From CAZBSE01 sp964610385 (lineage in GTDB: Bacteria > Actinomycetota > Humimicrobiia > Humimicrobiales > Humimicrobiaceae), in assembly GCA_964610385.1 (NCBI GenBank), contig CAZSXW010000003.1:62001-126000 (forward strand): a stretch of 64,000 nt of DNA, written 5' to 3'. Below the pieces are notes generated by a model. It did no database searches, was not told the origin of the DNA, and was given only the letters and a program-made list of their open reading frames with translations. Made by a program: the position numbers and the translations under genes. Shown here in pieces: positions 62,336-64,000 of this stretch. Position 1 is the first letter of the stretch. Each line of letters opens with the position of its first letter.

Positions 62336-63661
62336 ATGAAAGTATGGTCAAATACTTTTAAAAAAAAAGATTTCCTGAATAGAATCCTACGTTTCTTAAT
62401 TGCCTTACCTGGATTATTTTTACTGACAAATGAATACCCGCTTTTCGCTATTACTTCAAATTTGATTGTTCTTTTTTTAGGATTGTTTTTTTTGTTTTAC
62501 AGGAGGTCTATTAATTCCGAACACTATAAAATCTTGGGAATTTTATCAGTTATTTATATTTATTTTACGTTAAGCTATTTTATTTCGGGTCAGACTCTTA
62601 AAAATTTTTTTTCTTATCAGTTTTTAAGGTATGATGGAAGTTTCTACTTTAGCTATATGTTATTTTTAGCTCTGGCTATACCCTATTTTAATTATAAGAA
62701 GGCAGCAAATCTTTATTTCAAGTTTATCTTTTTTACATTCTCTATCTTTTCTTTGATTGCTGTGTGTATTTATTGGAGTGAAGATATTTTTAATTTCTTT
62801 AAATTTCAGGGAACCAGTGATACATTTACCGCACTGAATTTTGCCCATAACGCAACTGGATCTGTATATGCCATGGTGAGTATATTTCTGATAGTATTTT
62901 TGTTAAGAGAACATAAAAAAAAGTTAAAAATTTTATACGCAATAATGTTAGTCTTGTGTTTAGTCGGATTATTTCTTACCAAAAGCAGGGGTAGTTATGT
63001 TGGATTTGCCATGGGTGCTTTAGTGGTTATATGGTTTAATTTCAGGTCAATCAAGAAATTTATCATTTCCATTCTTATCATGATTGCAGTGTCCATGCCG
63101 TTAATATTTATCTCAGATGCTTTTAAAAGGATAAAGCAGATATTTAATTTTAATGAAGCAAATATTTCCTGGAGGTTTGTATTATGGGAAAGAGCGTTAT
63201 ATATGTTCAGGCAAAGTCCTATTTTCGGGATAGGTTTTGGCAGATTCAATGATGTGAATTTCTCAAGCAGATTTAACGATTTTAGTTTTGAAAAGTTGCA
63301 TGTTTTTATTGGATTTCCTAAGGTGGTTTCTTTTTTTATGGATCCAAATTATGATTTTAGCAATGCTCATGCCCATAATTCATACCTTCAATATCTTGCC
63401 GAGACAGGGATTGTAGGATTGGGACTGCTGATTCTTTTTTGGATTTTTGTGTTAAGGAAAATATTTAGGGCGTATAATACTGTTGGAGATGATTTTTCAA
63501 AGAAAGCATTTTTATGCAGTATAGGCGGCATAGTAGCCCTGTTTACCTTATCTCTGTTTGAAAATTATTTTTCGGCTGCTACAGTAATGATGTGTATTTC
63601 AATGGTCACGTCATTGTCACTCGGTATTTACTGGCAGGATAAAAATAAGATTTCTTTGTAA
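62336..63661 (+). CDS. Wzy/O-antigen ligase-like polymerase, copy 2
   Basis: A 441-residue membrane protein with about 10-12 segments. The KSRGSYVGFAMGALVVIW stretch matches the Wzy_C/ligase family, followed by FVLWERALYMFRQSPIFGIGFGRF and an outer loop ending HAHNSYLQYLAETGIVGLG. It is related in layout, not closely in sequence, to the protein at 52069. Together with the regulator encoded just upstream it may form a second polymerisation system. A UDP-HexNAc dehydrogenase gene follows. Confidence 0.87.
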   Translation: MKVWSNTFKKKDFLNRILRFLIALPGLFLLTNEYPLFAITSNLIVLFLGLFFLFYRRSINSEHYKILGILSVIYIYFTLSYFISGQTLKNFFSYQFLRYDGSFYFSYMLFLALAIPYFNYKKAANLYFKFIFFTFSIFSLIAVCIYWSEDIFNFFKFQGTSDTFTALNFAHNATGSVYAMVSIFLIVFLLREHKKKLKILYAIMLVLCLVGLFLTKSRGSYVGFAMGALVVIWFNFRSIKKFIISILIMIAVSMPLIFISDAFKRIKQIFNFNEANISWRFVLWERALYMFRQSPIFGIGFGRFNDVNFSSRFNDFSFEKLHVFIGFPKVVSFFMDPNYDFSNAHAHNSYLQYLAETGIVGLGLLILFWIFVLRKIFRAYNTVGDDFSKKAFLCSIGGIVALFTLSLFENYFSAATVMMCISMVTSLSLGIYWQDKNKISL

Positions 63662-63697
63662 TTTAAGAAGTATCTTGAAAGTTATAAAAGGGAAAAA

Positions 63698-64000
63698 ATG
63701 GAAAAAATTTGTGTAATAGGACTTGGATATATTGGTCTTCCTACTGCAAGTATTTTAGCAAATAATGGTTATGATATTCTGGGGATCGATATCAGTGATA
63801 AGGTTATAGATGAATTAAAAAATAGAAGCCCACATATAGAAGAACCTGAGCTGAAAGAAATTTTTATTAGTGCTATAGAAAGTGGCAAATTAAGGATTTC
63901 AAAAAAGATAGAACAGTCAGATGTTTTTATCATTTCAGTCCCAACTCCTTTATATAAAGAAAATAAAGCTGATTTAAGTTATGTAAAATCTGCTTCTATA
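63698..64000 (+). CDS. UDP-HexNAc 6-dehydrogenase (WbpA/WecC-like), cut by the window end
   Basis: The first 101 codons of a nucleotide-sugar dehydrogenase: CVIGLGYIGLPTASILANNG (NAD motif), GIDISDKVIDELKN, HIEEPELKEIF, and FIISVPTPLYKENKADLSYV. The GLGYIGLPTA form and VPTP segment are typical of the UDP-ManNAc/UDP-GlcNAc dehydrogenase group rather than of Ugd at 29650. It would oxidise UDP-GlcNAc to UDP-GlcNAcA, the first step of the pathway whose later steps are encoded at 38.7-41.5 kb. AAAAGGGA lies before the ATG. The rest is outside the window. Confidence 0.88.
   Translation, partial: MEKICVIGLGYIGLPTASILANNGYDILGIDISDKVIDELKNRSPHIEEPELKEIFISAIESGKLRISKKIEQSDVFIISVPTPLYKENKADLSYVKSASI

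Overview
The window looks like a piece of a metagenome-assembled or draft genome from an uncultured, low-GC, probably anaerobic bacterium. Inferred from the sequence: codon use is rich in AGA/AGG and ATA, promoters are sigma70-like, there is one 100-N scaffold gap (36767-36866), and no rRNA, tRNA, IS or CRISPR is visible. LytR-CpsA-Psr, MurA, GerMN-domain and amidase/glucosaminidase genes, with no visible LPS-export or outer-membrane genes, suggest a monoderm-type envelope, perhaps a deep actinobacterial or clostridial-like lineage. Taxonomy is a guess; no marker in the window fixes it.

Layout. 1-5.2 kb: a mixed segment with a papain-like protease preceded by a tiny ORF with an ideal Shine-Dalgarno, a small membrane protein, a proteasome-like Ntn hydrolase, a GNAT-like protein and SppA. 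5.2-13.8 kb: a complete bacterial V-type ATPase operon in the Enterococcus ntp order (F-I-K-E-C-G-A-B-D), driven by a near-ideal promoter. Its proteolipid carries every side chain of the known Na+-binding site. 13.8-18.4 kb: glyA-rpiB-tsaC on the minus strand, then dCMP deaminase and murA, a set that normally surrounds the F-type ATPase operon in Gram-positive bacteria. 18.4-24.6 kb: a large LCP glycopolymer transferase, a membrane nucleotide-sugar 4,6-dehydratase, an initiating phosphoglycosyl transferase, an SDR protein and a ribbon-helix-helix/PIN toxin-antitoxin pair. 24.8-37.5 kb: a metallophosphoesterase, a zinc-ribbon protein, two GerMN proteins, nucleotide-sugar genes (epimerase, UDP-glucose dehydrogenase, RmlC-like, RmlB-like), a GT4 enzyme and large surface/cell-wall proteins, including an amidase with repeated PKD-glucosaminidase modules broken by the scaffold gap.

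37.6-64 kb: a visibly more AT-rich, apparently one-directional capsule/exopolysaccharide locus. It holds two chain-length regulators (Wzz-like), one Wzx flippase, two Wzy/O-antigen-ligase-like proteins, several glycosyltransferases and a GT26 (WecG/TagA) enzyme. It also encodes most of a UDP-ManNAc3NAcA-type pathway: a WbpB-WbpD fusion, a WbpE-like aminotransferase, a WbpI-like 2-epimerase and, cut by the window end, a WbpA-like dehydrogenase. An unusual tailoring block (methyltransferases, sugar formyltransferase-like, ATP-grasp, CE4-like deacetylase) sits in the middle. A LegB-like dehydratase, nucleotidyltransferase, SDR, GT4, bi-domain oxidoreductase and six-hairpin protein form a second sub-block.

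Working together: the initiating enzymes at 20-23 kb and the precursor genes at 27-32 kb could feed lipid-linked repeat assembly by the 37-64 kb cluster. Wzx, Wzy and Wzz would export and polymerise the chain, and the LCP protein could attach it to the wall. The ATPase would couple ATP to Na+ gradients. The most promising leads are the tailoring block, the Na+ V-ATPase in the F-ATPase neighbourhood, the fusion enzymes, and the collapsed repeat at the scaffold gap.
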